Positions 12,988 to 20,811 of a DNA stretch of 26,330 nt are shown in pieces. A program made the position numbers and the translations under genes. The notes under the pieces were generated by a model. It worked only from the letters and a program-made list of their open reading frames with translations. It was not told where the DNA came from and ran no database searches. Source of the DNA: CAZKNJ01 sp964554185. Lineage in GTDB: Bacteria; 4484-113. The first letter of the stretch is position 1, and every line of letters begins with the position of its first letter. The stretch is taken from NCBI GenBank assembly GCA_964554185.1, contig CAZKNJ010000022.1:1-26330 (forward strand). Reading direction: 5' to 3'.

Positions 12988-15279
12988 ATGGCTGGAAGTG
13001 CATTTTATACTGCAGCCAGCGGTCTGAGAAACCATCAGACCCGCATCGACACCATCGCGGGCAACATCGCGAACGTGAACACTCACGGCTACAAGTCCGC
13101 CCAGGTCGTGTTCTCTGATTTGCTCGCACAGACGATTCGGGGCGCCAGCGCCCCCAGCGGCAACCTGGGCGGAACGAACCCCATTCAAGTGGGGCTGGGC
13201 GTCAAGATTGCCGCTATCCACACCCATCTCGCCCAGTCGGTGCTGGAAAGCACCGCGCGCAATACTGACTTTGCGGTGAACGGCGCCGGTTTCTTCGTGG
13301 TCAACAACGGGCTGGAGGATTACTTCACCCGCGCCGGCGACTTCTCGCTGGACTCCAACGGCAATCTGGTGACCGCGTCCGGTATGCGCGTGCAGGGATT
13401 CTACGAACTTGCAGAGAACGGCCAGTCGGTGGACCCGAACTCGCGGATCGGCAATATTACCATTGACTTCGGCAAGAAGCTGGAAGCCCGGGCGACGACC
13501 ACAATCGGATTTCGCTCCAACCTGGATGCGGCTTCCTTTGTTTGGGGTTCCGCGAACAACGAGAACGCCAACATGGGAAGCACGGGCATTCTCACCTTCT
13601 CTGGCTCTGCCGTGCCTTACTCCTACACTGTGGCGGCCGCGGCGGCCACCGCCCCCGGCGCGGTGTCCGACATTCAGATCAACGGCGTTACGGTGGCGTA
13701 CGATACCACTGCCGCCACCACCTCGCTGGAAGCCGCGCAGACCATCGCCGATGCCATCAACGCGGATCCCACGCTGGGTCCCCAGGTGCAGGCAACGGTG
13801 CGAAACGTGAGCGGCGAAGGCTTTTTGGTTATCACCGCGGTCAACGCCGGCGACCAGTTCATCATTGACGGCTCTGCCGGCGCTGGCGCCGTTGGTTCCG
13901 GCTTTGACGGCTTGCCCGCCGCGACCTACACCGCCCCGCCGGAACCGGGAGCCTCCCTGGCGGGCAGCCACCTGCTAACCGTCACCGAGGCGCGTGCCGC
14001 CACCGCCACCACCACGACGCCGGTGGGAGTGGGAGCCTCTGCACCCAACCCCGCCTCTACCTTTGACATCAACGGCGTCACCTACTTCCTGGACGGCACG
14101 GGGACCGGCATTGCCTTCGCCGACACCGGCACCTCTTACGGCAACGCGCAGATCATCGCCAACATTGTCAACGCCACTCCCGGCTCCGAGGTCACAGCGG
14201 TTGCTAACACCAACGGCACCCTGACTATTACCCAGAAGCTCGCGGGCTCCAACAACATCATCAGCATTGACGACAGCCTGCTGTTACCTGTTGGCTCGCT
14301 GGGATTCGCTTCCATCGTGGACGACGATGCCGTCACTCCGGGCATCCAGGTGATGAACGGCGAGAATGCGCGCATTGACGACGAGTTCAATCCCGCGGAC
14401 GGCAGCCCGCCGATCCTCCGCTTCTACGAAGATGTCGCCGCTGCGGGTGTGGCCTCGTCCCTGCTCAACGTTCAGTCAGCTATCTCCGGCGCGGCACCGA
14501 CTTTCCCGCTGATACCGGGCGTCACCATCTCGGTTGACGAGCTACAGGCCGGCCAGGCCAACTTGACGACCGAGCAGGCGGCCCAGCACACTACCAGCCG
14601 CATCGTTTACGACTCTCTGGGTAACGAGCACCAGCTCGTCGTGACGTTCACCCATGTGATGGGCAGCACCTGGGACTGGGAAGCGACGCTGCCATCGGAG
14701 CCCCATCTCCTTCTCACCAACAACACCGGTCGCGTCACCTTCAGCCCCGGCGGCTTCATCACCACGGCCAATCCTTCAAACCCGATTACCTTCACACCCG
14801 ACGGGGCCAACACGATGCAGCTTGCCGTCTCCATGGACGGCGACGGCCAGCCGATGAAGGGCATCACCGGGTTTGCCAGCGATTCCACTACGGCCATCTA
14901 CAACCAGGACGGATACACCATGGGCGTGCTGGACGACTTTGAGACTGACCAGACCGGCCTGATTGTCGGCCACTACAGCAACGGCCAGCGGCGTCCCATC
15001 GCCCAGTTGGTGCTGGCCAATTTCAGCAATCCCGAAGGCCTCACCCGGGTGGGGGACACCTCATTCCGGGAGTCGGTCAACACCGGTCCCGCCATCTTGC
15101 TGCGTGCCGGCACTGGCGGTTCCGGTCTCATTTTCGGCGGATTCCTGGAACAGAGCAACGTTGACCTGGCGCTGGAGTTCACCAATATGATCATCACCCA
15201 GCGCGGCCTGCAGGCCAACTCCCGCGTGTTCACCACGCAAGACGAGATTCTCAGTGAAGTAGTCAACCTGAAGCGCTAG
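12988..15279 (+). CDS. flgE: Flagellar hook protein FlgE, enlarged by flagellin-IN-like insertions
   Basis: A 763-residue hook protein, nearly twice the 402 residues of Salmonella FlgE. The N-terminal rod/hook signature is 'FYTAASGLRNHQTRIDTIAGNIANVNTHGYK'; 'NTDFAVNGAGFFVV' and 'YFTRAGDFSLDSNGNLV' (about residues 92-128) are FlgE/F/G hallmarks. The C-terminus 'NVDLALEFTNMIITQRGLQANSRVFTTQDEIL' is the conserved D0 helix. Late central segments (TSRIVYDSLGNEHQLVVTF) match the usual FlgE D2 region. Between them, two units near residues 228-310 and 358-450 begin with 'IQINGVTVAYD' and 'FDINGVTYFLD', resembling flagellin hook-IN domains. AAGGAGGT (12976-12983) sets the ATG at 12988. A terminator follows, so this is the last gene of block A's first transcript. 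Confidence 0.95.
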   Translation: MAGSAFYTAASGLRNHQTRIDTIAGNIANVNTHGYKSAQVVFSDLLAQTIRGASAPSGNLGGTNPIQVGLGVKIAAIHTHLAQSVLESTARNTDFAVNGAGFFVVNNGLEDYFTRAGDFSLDSNGNLVTASGMRVQGFYELAENGQSVDPNSRIGNITIDFGKKLEARATTTIGFRSNLDAASFVWGSANNENANMGSTGILTFSGSAVPYSYTVAAAAATAPGAVSDIQINGVTVAYDTTAATTSLEAAQTIADAINADPTLGPQVQATVRNVSGEGFLVITAVNAGDQFIIDGSAGAGAVGSGFDGLPAATYTAPPEPGASLAGSHLLTVTEARAATATTTTPVGVGASAPNPASTFDINGVTYFLDGTGTGIAFADTGTSYGNAQIIANIVNATPGSEVTAVANTNGTLTITQKLAGSNNIISIDDSLLLPVGSLGFASIVDDDAVTPGIQVMNGENARIDDEFNPADGSPPILRFYEDVAAAGVASSLLNVQSAISGAAPTFPLIPGVTISVDELQAGQANLTTEQAAQHTTSRIVYDSLGNEHQLVVTFTHVMGSTWDWEATLPSEPHLLLTNNTGRVTFSPGGFITTANPSNPITFTPDGANTMQLAVSMDGDGQPMKGITGFASDSTTAIYNQDGYTMGVLDDFETDQTGLIVGHYSNGQRRPIAQLVLANFSNPEGLTRVGDTSFRESVNTGPAILLRAGTGGSGLIFGGFLEQSNVDLALEFTNMIITQRGLQANSRVFTTQDEILSEVVNLKR

Positions 15280-15302
15280 GCGGCCTGAGGCTGCCGGCGT
15301 AG

Positions 15303-15333
15303 GCGGGGCGCTATGGGCGGCGCCCCGCTTTTT
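15303..15333 (+). terminator. Rho-independent terminator after flgE
   Basis: A perfect 9-bp GC stem GCGGGGCGC (15303-15311) and GCGCCCCGC (15320-15328), with an 8-nt loop and five T (15329-15333). It ends the flagellar block A transcript and separates flbD from it. Confidence 0.88.
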
Positions 15334-15352
15334 CTTTAACTACGCGGTCGGA

Positions 15353-15358
15353 TATAAT
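15353..15358 (+). promoter_or_regulatory. -10 box of flbD (leaderless arrangement)
   Basis: TATAAT followed by GCTTACC (7 nt) and then the GTG at 15366. The -35 region lies in the T-rich tail of the preceding terminator and matches poorly. The spacing predicts a transcript that begins at the start codon. Confidence 0.65.
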
Positions 15359-15365
15359 GCTTACC

Positions 15366-15650
15366 GTGATAGAGCTTACGCGCTTCAACGGCACCAGGTT
15401 CTACCTAAACGCCGACTTGGTGGAATACATTGAAGCCACGCCCGATACGCTGATAACTCTCAGTTCGGGCAAGCGCCACCTGGTCAAAGAGGACGTTCTC
15501 ACCGTCGTCGAGCGCATCATCGCCTACCATCGGCGCATCCACTACATTTCTGTAACCGAGACCGGTGAATCCGCGGAGATGCAGCGCGGCGGACAAACCG
15601 GCGAGGAAGTAGAGACTGCGGATGAGAAGATGGAGACGCTGCCCGACTAG
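15366..15650 (+). CDS. flbD: FlbD family flagellar protein
   Basis: A 94-residue member of the FlbD (YlzI) family, small proteins that sit after flgE in many Firmicutes-like fla operons. Its role is not well defined (it is unrelated to the Caulobacter regulator FlbD). The diagnostic N-terminus is 'MIELTRFNGTRFYLNADLVEYIEATPDTLITLSSGKRHLVKE', then 'VVERIIAYHRRI'. Family proteins begin MI-x-LTR, which places the start at GTG 15366 rather than at the ATG 15357 that overlaps the -10 box. The C-terminal 30 residues are acidic and longer than in the Bacillus protein. Unlike the usual cotranscribed arrangement it is separated from flgE by a terminator. It overlaps the convergent transporter gene by 4 nt. 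Confidence 0.92.
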   Translation: MIELTRFNGTRFYLNADLVEYIEATPDTLITLSSGKRHLVKEDVLTVVERIIAYHRRIHYISVTETGESAEMQRGGQTGEEVETADEKMETLPD

Positions 15651-16744
15651 CCGGGCGGCGCGCCGCTTTCCTTGGCTCTATCTTGGTGCTTGTCCCGCTT
15701 GCCCAGCCCCAGTTCTTCGCGCCGGAAAACCAGTATGTTCAGCGCGATTTTCGCCGCCGCGGTCGCCGGCAGGGCGATGAGTATTCCCAGGAGACCCATG
15801 ACCTGCGCGCCGATCATCATGGCGATGATGACGGTGAGCGGATGCAGGTCCATGTTCTTTCCCATGATGCGCGGCACCAGCACGTTATTCTCCAGCAGGT
15901 GCAGGCCGGCGTAGAGGATGACTACCAGCAGCAGCTTGACCGGCGAGGCTGACAGGGCGATGAGCGCCGCCGGGAAGAAGCCGATGACCGGGCCGATCAT
16001 CGGAATGAGCTCGGCGAATCCGGCGAGGAGACCCAGTAGCAGCGCGTACTTAACGCCGAAAGCGGACAGCCCGACGGTCACCAGCAAGGCCATGATGAAC
16101 GAAAGCGTGATCTGCGCCCGCACGTAATTGCCGAGCATCACATTCATCATGGAGAAAGTCGTTTCAATGCGCTCGTTATAGGTGTGCGGGAAGAGCTTCT
16201 TAAACGAGTTCTTGAATTTCTCGGCATCCACCAGGAAGTAGTAACACATCAGTGGAATCAGAATCAGGCCGAGCAGGAAGGTGATAGAGCTGTTGAGGGT
16301 TTTGGAAACGAACGCGAAGGAGCTTTGCAGCGTCTGCGGAAGATTCTGCCGCAGGTTCTCCACTGCCTGCATCACGGCGTCGTTGAAGGCGAACTGCTGC
16401 CCTCCGCCGGGGAAAGCGCGCTCCATCGCTGCGTTGAGCTTGGCTTCAATGTCTGCGAGCAGCGCCGGCACGTCCTTGGCAAAATCTGCCGCCTCGTTAT
16501 ACATCACGGGCGTGATGAGCGCCACCAAGCCGCCTATCACCACGACGATGCCGAGGAATACCAGGAGTATCGCCAGCCCCCGGGGCACCCGGCGGTTGCG
16601 CAGCCAGCGCACGGGGCCGTACATGAAGTACGCGAGGAGCACGGCGATTACCACATAGATGAACACTGTGCGGACAACGTAGATGAGCAGGCACAGCAGC
16701 AGCACGCCGATTACGAAGAGGGTTTTGCGCGCAAAATCGTACAT
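15647..16744 (-). CDS. AI-2E family transporter (PerM/YdgG superfamily)
   Basis: A 365-residue membrane protein with about eight hydrophobic segments, the normal size for this family (PF01594). It shows the early helix pair 'LLIYVVRTVFIYVVIAVLLAYFMYGPVRWL', an extracytoplasmic helical region (about residues 80-150), and the family core 'GLLAGFAELIPMIGPVIGFFPAALIAL' and 'LLENNVLVPRIMGKNMDLHPLTVIIAMMIGAQVMGLLGILIALPATA'. Members have been linked to AI-2 export, Na+(Li+)/H+ antiport or indole-type efflux, so the substrate is open. It sits on the reverse strand between the two flagellar blocks. A TACAAT (16763-16768, minus) 18 nt before the ATG is a possible -10, giving a leader of about 11 nt. 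Confidence 0.93.
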   Translation of the reverse strand: MYDFARKTLFVIGVLLLCLLIYVVRTVFIYVVIAVLLAYFMYGPVRWLRNRRVPRGLAILLVFLGIVVVIGGLVALITPVMYNEAADFAKDVPALLADIEAKLNAAMERAFPGGGQQFAFNDAVMQAVENLRQNLPQTLQSSFAFVSKTLNSSITFLLGLILIPLMCYYFLVDAEKFKNSFKKLFPHTYNERIETTFSMMNVMLGNYVRAQITLSFIMALLVTVGLSAFGVKYALLLGLLAGFAELIPMIGPVIGFFPAALIALSASPVKLLLVVILYAGLHLLENNVLVPRIMGKNMDLHPLTVIIAMMIGAQVMGLLGILIALPATAAAKIALNILVFRREELGLGKRDKHQDRAKESGAPPG

Positions 16745-17022
16745 CCGTTACGCCCTACAGGAATTGTAACACAGCGCGCGGCATCCCGCATCAGGCGCTG
16801 CTTTCCGCAGCTTGTAGCCAAGTTCTCAACAACCTGCCAAAGTCGGTTTAACCTTGAGCCGCCACAGAATCAGAAGCAGCGGTGCGGGCGCGTGGAAATA
16901 CGCGGAGTTGTGGATAAGATTTAACGGCTACACCCCTTCCTGCATCTTCTGCTCTGCTATAAACTACCAGGGCAACCTCTTCAGACCTCGCCGCAAAGGC
17001 CGATAAACCAAATGGGGTACGG
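16745..17022. other. Divergent control region between the AI-2E transporter and flgB
   Basis: At 278 nt this is the longest gene-free stretch of the window. From left to right it holds the minus-strand TACAAT (16763-16768), a perfect DnaA box on the minus strand (16909-16917), a possible TATAAA -10 (16958-16963) and an exact sigma-28 -10 GCCGATAA (16999-17006). I see no terminator, small ORF or known RNA family in the middle part (about 16790-16900). Confidence 0.5.
16980..17006 (+). promoter_or_regulatory. Candidate sigma-28 promoter of flagellar block B
   Basis: GCCGATAA (16999-17006) is an exact match to the FliA -10 consensus, 16 nt before the flgB GTG. The -35 position has TTCA or, one base later, TCAG, a poor match to TAAA. 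A TATAAA at 16958-16963 could serve as a housekeeping promoter with a leader of about 55 nt. Bacillus has a SigD promoter at this same place upstream of flgB, which gives the call some support. Confidence 0.45.
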
Positions 17023-17409
17023 GTGGACATACTAGCAAAAGACATCACCTTCAGCCTGCTGGCCAAGAGCCTGGAAGGGCTTGCGCTGCGCCAGCAGGCG
17101 GTCGCGCAGAACCTGGCAAATGTCAACACGCCGGGCTACCGCCGGAAGGATGTGCTTTTTGAGGATGTGCTTCAGGCGGCGCTCGCTGAGCCGAAGTCCC
17201 GCGAGGAGACGATGCGCACCATCCAGTCCACCCGTTTCGAGGTCGTGCAGGAAAGCGCACTGTATTTCCGCAACGACCGCGGCGGCGTCGACCTTGACCG
17301 CGAGGCCGCCGAGCTGGCCAAGACCACGCTGCGCATCAACGCGGTGCTCAACTTGCTGGGCAAGCGCATCGCGCTGTACAAACAGGCTATGAATGAGGGT
17401 GGTGTCTGA
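17023..17409 (+). CDS. flgB: Flagellar proximal rod protein FlgB
   Basis: A 128-residue rod protein, the expected length. It polymerises with FlgC and FliE to build the proximal rod on the MS ring. The N-terminal helix with the rod signature is 'LEGLALRQQAVAQNLANVNTPGYRRKDVLFEDVLQAAL' (about residues 19-56). The C-terminal helix 'VDLDREAAELAKTTLRINAVLNLLGKRIALYKQAM' carries the conserved L-I/Y-K region. The start is GTG at 17023 with a weak upstream GGGG. It is the first gene of block B, and its stop overlaps the flgC start by one base (TGATG). Confidence 0.95.
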   Translation: MDILAKDITFSLLAKSLEGLALRQQAVAQNLANVNTPGYRRKDVLFEDVLQAALAEPKSREETMRTIQSTRFEVVQESALYFRNDRGGVDLDREAAELAKTTLRINAVLNLLGKRIALYKQAMNEGGV

Positions 17410-17813
17410 TGGGGTTGCTGGGAACACTCAACATTGCCGCGTCCGGGATGACCGCCGAGCGGATGTGGATGGACACGATCTCGTCCAACATCGCCAACGC
17501 CAACACCACTAGCACGGCCGACGGAACGCCGTTCCGCCGCCAGCTCGTCGTTCTCGCCGAGCGGGCGGGAGCGGGCGGTATGGGCGGCGTGCACGTTTCC
17601 GGAGTGGTGGACGATATGTCGGAGCTGCGGAGGGTCTACGAGCCGTCGCATCCCGACGCGGACGCCGATGGGTACGTGGCATATCCGAATGTGAATGTGG
17701 TAACCGAAATGGTCGACCTGATTGCCGCCTCGCGGGCTTACGAGGCGAATGTCACGGCGTTTGAGGCGGCCAAGGCGGCCTACATGAGGACTCTGTCGCT
17801 GTTGCAGGTATAA
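17409..17813 (+). CDS. flgC: Flagellar proximal rod protein FlgC
   Basis: A 134-residue proximal rod protein. The N-terminus 'LNIAASGMTAERMWMDTISSNIANANTTSTADGTPFRRQLVVL' is the FlgC version of the rod signature, with T-TS in place of TPGY. The C-terminus 'GYVAYPNVNVVTEMVDLIAASRAYEANVTAFEAAKAAYMRTLSL' is equally diagnostic. It is translationally coupled to flgB through the overlapping stop and start, and followed by fliE after 28 nt. Confidence 0.96.
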   Translation: MGLLGTLNIAASGMTAERMWMDTISSNIANANTTSTADGTPFRRQLVVLAERAGAGGMGGVHVSGVVDDMSELRRVYEPSHPDADADGYVAYPNVNVVTEMVDLIAASRAYEANVTAFEAAKAAYMRTLSLLQV

Positions 17814-17841
17814 GCGGCGGTAGGGCAACCGGGGGTAACAG

Positions 17842-18162
17842 GTGAAGCTGCCATCAGCGCAAGAAAGTGGTCTCCGCGCGGAATTCTCCGCGCACCTTGA
17901 ACACATCCGGACGCTGGCCGGAGAAGTTGACGCGGGCGGCGGGTCCGAGTTCAAGGACGTGCTGCTGAAAAGCCTCACTGATGTGGAAGGCATTCTCGGC
18001 GAAGCCGACCGGCTGACCAACGAGTATGCGGCCGGGCGGCTGGACGACATCAACGCCGTGGTGCTGGCGGTTGAGCGTGCCGACCTCGCCCTGACCTTTG
18101 CCCTGAAGCTGCGCAACAAGCTGCTGGAGGCATACCAGGAGATTTCGCGGATGCCCGTCTGA
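17842..18162 (+). CDS. fliE: Flagellar hook-basal body protein FliE
   Basis: A 106-residue FliE, the adaptor between the MS ring (FliF) and the rod. The conserved C-terminal half is clear: 'FKDVLLKSLTDVEGILGEADRLTNEYAAGRLDDINAVVLAVERADLALTFALKLRNKLLEAYQEISRMPV'-type sequence from about residue 37 to the end, with the family ending E-I-x-R-M-P-V. The start is GTG at 17842, preceded by a G-run (17830-17834). It lies in the usual flgB-flgC-fliE-fliF order. Confidence 0.95.
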   Translation: MKLPSAQESGLRAEFSAHLEHIRTLAGEVDAGGGSEFKDVLLKSLTDVEGILGEADRLTNEYAAGRLDDINAVVLAVERADLALTFALKLRNKLLEAYQEISRMPV

Positions 18163-18188
18163 GGCGGGTTGGCGGAGGCGCATGAAGC

Positions 18189-19769
18189 ATGGGCGAACTG
18201 GAGAAAAAGTGGCGTGAATGGCCGGCGGGCTACAAGCTCATCCTGCTGGCGGCTCCGCTCGTGATTGTGGTTGCGGTAATCGTGCTGCTGAACCTTAAGC
18301 CGCAGGGCGACTATGCCACGCTCTATAGCAGCCTGGACATCCGCGATGCCTCCGCCATTGTGAAGGAGCTGAAGCGGCTCAATGTGCCCTACGCCCTCAC
18401 CAACGGCGGTGCCGATATCCTCGTGGCGCAGAAGGACGTTTACGACACGCGCCTGGCGCTGGCGGAAAAGCAGCTGCCGTTCGCCACGGTGGGTTTTGAG
18501 CTGTTTGACAAGGTCAAGCTCGGCACGACCGAGACCGGCCAGCGGGTGGACTACCAACGCGCCCTGGAGGGCGAGCTGACGCGCACCCTGGAGGAGATTC
18601 CTTCGGTGCTCAAGGCGCGGGTGCATCTGGTCATTCCGCAGGAAAGCTCCTTCCTCTACGATGAGGAGCAGCAGGCGACCGCGTCGGTGATGCTGGTGAT
18701 GGGGGATGGGCGGACTCTCAGCGAAAACCAGGTTCAGGGCATCATCCACCTGGTTTCCCACGCGGTGCCCAACTTGAGCGACAAGGATGTGGTCGTTTCC
18801 GATTCACGCGGCGGCTACCTGTCCAGCGGGCTGGACGGATCGGTGGCCTTCGGGCTGGACAATCCGGAGAAGCAGCTGGAGATAAAGAAGAGCTACGAAT
18901 ACCACCTCCAGCGCAAGATCCACGACCTGCTGGAGCCGGTGTACGGCAAGGGCAACATCTCCGCCTCCGTTTCGGTGGAGCTGGATTTCAACAAGGTGCG
19001 GCGCGAAAGCGAGAAGGTCAGCCCGGTGGTGGGCGACAGCGGACTGCCAGTTAAGGAAAAGGAAAGCCGCAAGTCCTCCGCCGAGGGCGCGGAAGGCGCA
19101 GGCGGCATCCCCGGCACGGCGAGCAATATCCCCGGCTATCTGGGCGTTGGCCAGACGGAAACGGGCGGCCAGAGCAAGACCGAGGAGAGCGATTACGAAG
19201 TTGAATACGACGTCAGCCGCGAGATGGAGTCGATTGACTTCGCGCCCGGCTCGGTTTTGCGCAAAACCGCAACCGTCATCCTTTCCACTGAGGAGTGGGA
19301 CGATCGCCGGCGGGCGGAAGTGGAGAACTGGGTGGTCAACGCCATCTCCGCCGATCCCACGCGCGGCGACACCGTCAGCGTGTCCGCCTACGTGTTCACC
19401 GGCGAAACGGCGGCCGCCCTGCAGGGCGAGGTGGCGGCATCCTCGCGGCGGCTGGTGCTGGGAGCGGTCCTGAAATGGGTCGCCATCTTCGCGGTGCTGC
19501 TCATCTTCTTCTTCACCGTGCGCTCCATTATCGGAATGACCCTGGGCAAGGCGCGGCCGCTTACCGCCGACGCGATTGAGCGCATGGTGCGCGACAAGCT
19601 CACGGCGGCGAGGGTTACGCTGCCCGAGGGCGAGGACATGGACCTGCCATCCATGGATAAGTCCAAGCGGACCCGCTTCGCCAAGATGAGAGAACAGATA
19701 ATCAAACTGATTGACACTAAACCGGACGAGGTCGCGGGTTTGGTTCGCTCGTGGCTGTTGGAGGATTAA
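18189..19769 (+). CDS. fliF: Flagellar MS-ring protein FliF
   Basis: A 526-residue MS-ring protein, the base on which the rotor is built. A first membrane helix lies at about residues 15-36. The periplasmic ring-building motif domains follow: 'YATLYSSLDIRDASAIVKELKRLNVPYAL' and 'DTRLALAEKQLP', then 'GFELFDKVKLGTTETGQRVDYQRALEGELTRTLEEIPSVLKARVHLVIP', the most conserved part of the family. A low-complexity Gly/Ala/Ser region near residues 290-330 is normal. The second membrane helix lies at about residues 430-448. The cytoplasmic tail ends 'DEVAGLVRSWLLED', the FliG-binding segment. GGAGG (18174-18178) precedes the ATG. It is followed by fliG after 6 nt. Confidence 0.97.
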   Translation: MGELEKKWREWPAGYKLILLAAPLVIVVAVIVLLNLKPQGDYATLYSSLDIRDASAIVKELKRLNVPYALTNGGADILVAQKDVYDTRLALAEKQLPFATVGFELFDKVKLGTTETGQRVDYQRALEGELTRTLEEIPSVLKARVHLVIPQESSFLYDEEQQATASVMLVMGDGRTLSENQVQGIIHLVSHAVPNLSDKDVVVSDSRGGYLSSGLDGSVAFGLDNPEKQLEIKKSYEYHLQRKIHDLLEPVYGKGNISASVSVELDFNKVRRESEKVSPVVGDSGLPVKEKESRKSSAEGAEGAGGIPGTASNIPGYLGVGQTETGGQSKTEESDYEVEYDVSREMESIDFAPGSVLRKTATVILSTEEWDDRRRAEVENWVVNAISADPTRGDTVSVSAYVFTGETAAALQGEVAASSRRLVLGAVLKWVAIFAVLLIFFFTVRSIIGMTLGKARPLTADAIERMVRDKLTAARVTLPEGEDMDLPSMDKSKRTRFAKMREQIIKLIDTKPDEVAGLVRSWLLED

Positions 19770-19775
19770 ACGCGG

Positions 19776-20798
19776 ATGTCGCCTGGTGCAAAGACGCTGG
19801 AAGAGCTTACGGGCAAGCAGAAGGCCGCCGTGCTGGTCATCGCCCTGGGACAAGAGGCCTCCATCAAGCTCCTTAAGCATCTCTCCGAGGAGGAGATTGA
19901 GAGCATCACGCTGGAGATAGCCAGCTTCCGCAATGTGAGCTCTGAACTCCAGGAGAAGGTCTTTGAGGAGTTCTACAACCTGATGATTGCGCGCGACTAC
20001 CTGGCCCAGGGCGGGATGGAATACGCGCGCAAGCTGCTGGACCAAGCGCTCGGGACTCAGAAGACCGACGAAATACTCGGCAAGCTCTCAACCTTCCTGC
20101 GCGTCGCGCCCTTTGATTTCCTCAAGCGCACGGACAAGGAGCAGCTCATCTCCTACATCCAGACCGAGCACCCACAGACCATCGCACTGATTCTCGCGTT
20201 CATGGAGCCGAAGGGGGCGGCAGACCTGCTGTCCAAGCTGCCGCAGGAAATCCAGCCCGATGTGGCGCAGCGGCTGGCGACCATGGACCGCACCAGCCCG
20301 GAAATCGTGCGCGAAGTGGAGCGTGTCATTGAGCAGAAGGTCTCCGCCGTAGTCACTAGCGAGCTGGCGGTGGCCGGCGGCGTGCAGGACCTCGTTGAAG
20401 TACTCAATATGGTGGACCGCTCCACCGAGAAGAGCATTATGGAAGCGCTGGAAGACCGCGACCCGGAACTCGCAGACGAAATCAAGCGCCTGATGTTCGT
20501 GTTTGAAGACGTACGCACGTTGGACGACCGCACGGTGCAGCGCGTTTTGCAGGAGATTCCGGACAAGAAGGATCTCGCCATCGCATTGCGCGGTGTATCG
20601 GACGAGGTGAAGAACAAGCTGCTGCGCAATATGTCCAAACGCGCTGCCGCCACGCTCCAGGAAGACATGGACTTTATGGGTCCGATGCGCCTGAAAGACG
20701 TGGAAGACGCCCAGCAGCGTATTGTGGAAGTCATCCGCAAGCTGGAGGAATCCGGCGACATCATCATTGAGCGCGGCGGCGAGGCCCAGTACATCTGA
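19776..20798 (+). CDS. fliG: Flagellar motor switch protein FliG
   Basis: A 340-residue rotor protein that binds FliF through its N-terminal domain and receives torque from the stator through its C-terminal domain. The N-terminus has 'LTGKQKAAVLVIALGQEASIKLLKHLSEEEIESITLEIA'. The middle EHPQ motif is at residues 131-134, followed by 'TIALILAFMEPKGAADLLSKLP'. The C-terminal torque helix carries the charged residues of 'DDRTVQRVLQEIPDKKDLAIALRGVSDEVKNKLLRNMSKRAAATLQEDM'-type sequence. All three domains and the normal length are present. Its start is 6 nt after the fliF stop, with GGAGG at 19760-19764. Confidence 0.97.
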   Translation: MSPGAKTLEELTGKQKAAVLVIALGQEASIKLLKHLSEEEIESITLEIASFRNVSSELQEKVFEEFYNLMIARDYLAQGGMEYARKLLDQALGTQKTDEILGKLSTFLRVAPFDFLKRTDKEQLISYIQTEHPQTIALILAFMEPKGAADLLSKLPQEIQPDVAQRLATMDRTSPEIVREVERVIEQKVSAVVTSELAVAGGVQDLVEVLNMVDRSTEKSIMEALEDRDPELADEIKRLMFVFEDVRTLDDRTVQRVLQEIPDKKDLAIALRGVSDEVKNKLLRNMSKRAAATLQEDMDFMGPMRLKDVEDAQQRIVEVIRKLEESGDIIIERGGEAQYI

Positions 20799-20811
20799 GT
20801 TTCACAGGATA

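Noticed and set aside
12370..13971. 533-residue minus-strand open frame across flgD, the TIGR02530 gene and flgE
   Set aside because: It is antisense to three well-identified genes, is rich in Arg/Gly/Val as expected for a GC-rich shadow frame, and has no recognisable domain.
15655..15666. GCGGCGCGCCGC palindrome between flbD and the transporter as a shared terminator
   Set aside because: Perfect palindrome without loop bases, followed by only three T, and located inside the last codons of the transporter gene.
18411..18418. GCCGATAT inside fliF as a further sigma-28 promoter
   Set aside because: It lies deep inside a coding region with no start codon or -35 nearby; the copy at 1257 (antisense to the beta-helix gene) was dismissed for the same reason.
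17172..18761. 529-residue minus-strand open frame across flgB-flgC-fliE-fliF
   Set aside because: Shadow of four conserved flagellar genes; composition is low-complexity and has no family signature.
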